From contig JAAZAQ010000072.1 in NCBI GenBank assembly GCA_012514225.1, positions 1 to 6,329 on the forward strand: 6,329 nucleotides of DNA, in the 5' to 3' direction. Below are positions 5,738 through 6,329 of this stretch, piece after piece. This DNA is from Clostridiales bacterium. GTDB lineage: Bacteria; Bacillota; Clostridia; Christensenellales; Aristaeellaceae. Under the pieces are notes generated by a model. That model was given only the letters and a program-made list of their open reading frames with translations, was not told where the DNA came from and did not search any database. Every line of letters begins with the position of its first letter. The stretch's first letter is position 1. The position numbers were made by a program, and so were the translations under genes.

Positions 5738-6329
5738 ATGTCATTATTCCCGGTTTATGATGTCGACCGGCAGGTGTATGAGACAGAACTCCGAGATTTC
5801 CTCCCGCAAAAAATCATCGATATCCACACGCACATCTGGCTGGACAGCCTGCACGCCCGCAAGGCGCCGGCGCCCGGCGAGGTCAAGCGCACCGTCACCT
5901 GGCCCTCGCTCGTCGCCCGCGACAACAGCCTGGAGGACCTGCAGGAAACCTACCGGCTGATGTTTCCCGGCAAGGAAGTGACGCCGCTGATGTTCGCCAG
6001 CGCCAAGCGCGATTCCCTGGACGCCTGCAACGCCTATGTGCGCGAATCCTCAACGAGGAGCGGCTACCCCGCGCTGTACTACTCCCGGCCGGAGGAGACC
6101 GCGGACGGGCTGGAGGCGAAGCTGCGGGAAGGCGGGTTCCTGGGCCTGAAGTCCTACCTGGACCTGGCGCCGGACTACCTGCCCGAGGCGGAAATCCGCA
6201 TTTTCGACTTCTTTCCCAAACACCAGCTGGAGCGGATGAACCGCCTGGGCGCCATCGTGATGCTCCACATCCCCCGCCACGCCCGCCTGAAGGACCCCGT
6301 CAACCTGGCCCAGATTCTCGAAATCAAGG
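5738..6329 (+). CDS. Amidohydrolase-family (amidohydrolase-2-like) metal-dependent hydrolase, N-terminal part
   Basis: The frame is open for 197 codons to the right edge with no stop, so the gene is incomplete. The family is a TIM-barrel with a mono- or binuclear metal site. The first-strand metal motif is clear: KIIDIHTHIWLD, with H30 and H32 as the HxH ligands. GGFLGLKSYLDLAP (K138) matches the fourth-strand region, and GAIVMLHIPRH (H177) matches the fifth-strand histidine; the remaining ligands would lie beyond the edge. It follows the permease gene by 77 nt on the same strand with a good ribosome binding site, so it is probably in the operon. Relatives include decarboxylases, sugar or aromatic lactonases and other C-O/C-N hydrolases. 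In this context a lactonase-like or deacylating step on the imported compound is conceivable, but the sequence does not identify a substrate. Family confidence is good; function is unknown. Confidence 0.85.
   Translation, partial: MSLFPVYDVDRQVYETELRDFLPQKIIDIHTHIWLDSLHARKAPAPGEVKRTVTWPSLVARDNSLEDLQETYRLMFPGKEVTPLMFASAKRDSLDACNAYVRESSTRSGYPALYYSRPEETADGLEAKLREGGFLGLKSYLDLAPDYLPEAEIRIFDFFPKHQLERMNRLGAIVMLHIPRHARLKDPVNLAQILEIK

Overview
The window is GC-rich (around 60% by eye). It carries one carbohydrate-type uptake and catabolism operon read rightward, with a divergently transcribed DeoR-family regulator at its left edge. The organism is probably a GC-rich Bacillota, perhaps a gut or anaerobic Clostridia lineage. 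This rests on strong purine-rich ribosome binding sites (AGGAGG, AAGGAGA), sigma-70/sigma-A type promoters, a CUT1 sugar importer with no ATPase gene of its own in view, and the DeoR plus FGGY-kinase arrangement. No phylogenetic marker is present, so the assignment is an inference.

Layout. Positions 1-746 (minus strand) hold all but the last residues of the DeoR regulator. Positions 747-964 are a compact divergent control region with two well-formed promoters (TTGACC-N17-TATGAT leftward, TTGACC-N17-TAGGAT rightward) and several short inverted repeats that are operator candidates. The rightward operon then runs: FGGY carbohydrate kinase (965-2452), CUT1 extracellular solute-binding protein (2492-3772), a strong intercistronic hairpin (3787-3823), first permease (3856-4818), second permease overlapping it by one base (4818-5660), a second, weaker stem-loop (5675-5710), and an amidohydrolase-family metal-dependent hydrolase (5738 to the right edge, incomplete).

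How the genes work together. The binding protein and the two permeases should import a sugar, polyol or small glycoside, powered by an ATPase encoded elsewhere (MsmX/MalK type). The FGGY kinase would phosphorylate the substrate or a product made from it. The hydrolase could open a lactone or otherwise process an intermediate. DeoR-family repressors usually respond to a phosphorylated sugar, so the kinase product is a plausible inducer.

No radically new machinery (CRISPR, toxin-antitoxin, phage, mobile element or RNA gene) is visible. The most interesting point is the gene combination. The kinase has the FGGY fold but not the QMHG substrate loop of classical xylulokinase, and it shares an operon with an amidohydrolase, so the transported compound is probably not simple D-xylose/D-xylulose and the pathway may be uncharacterised.
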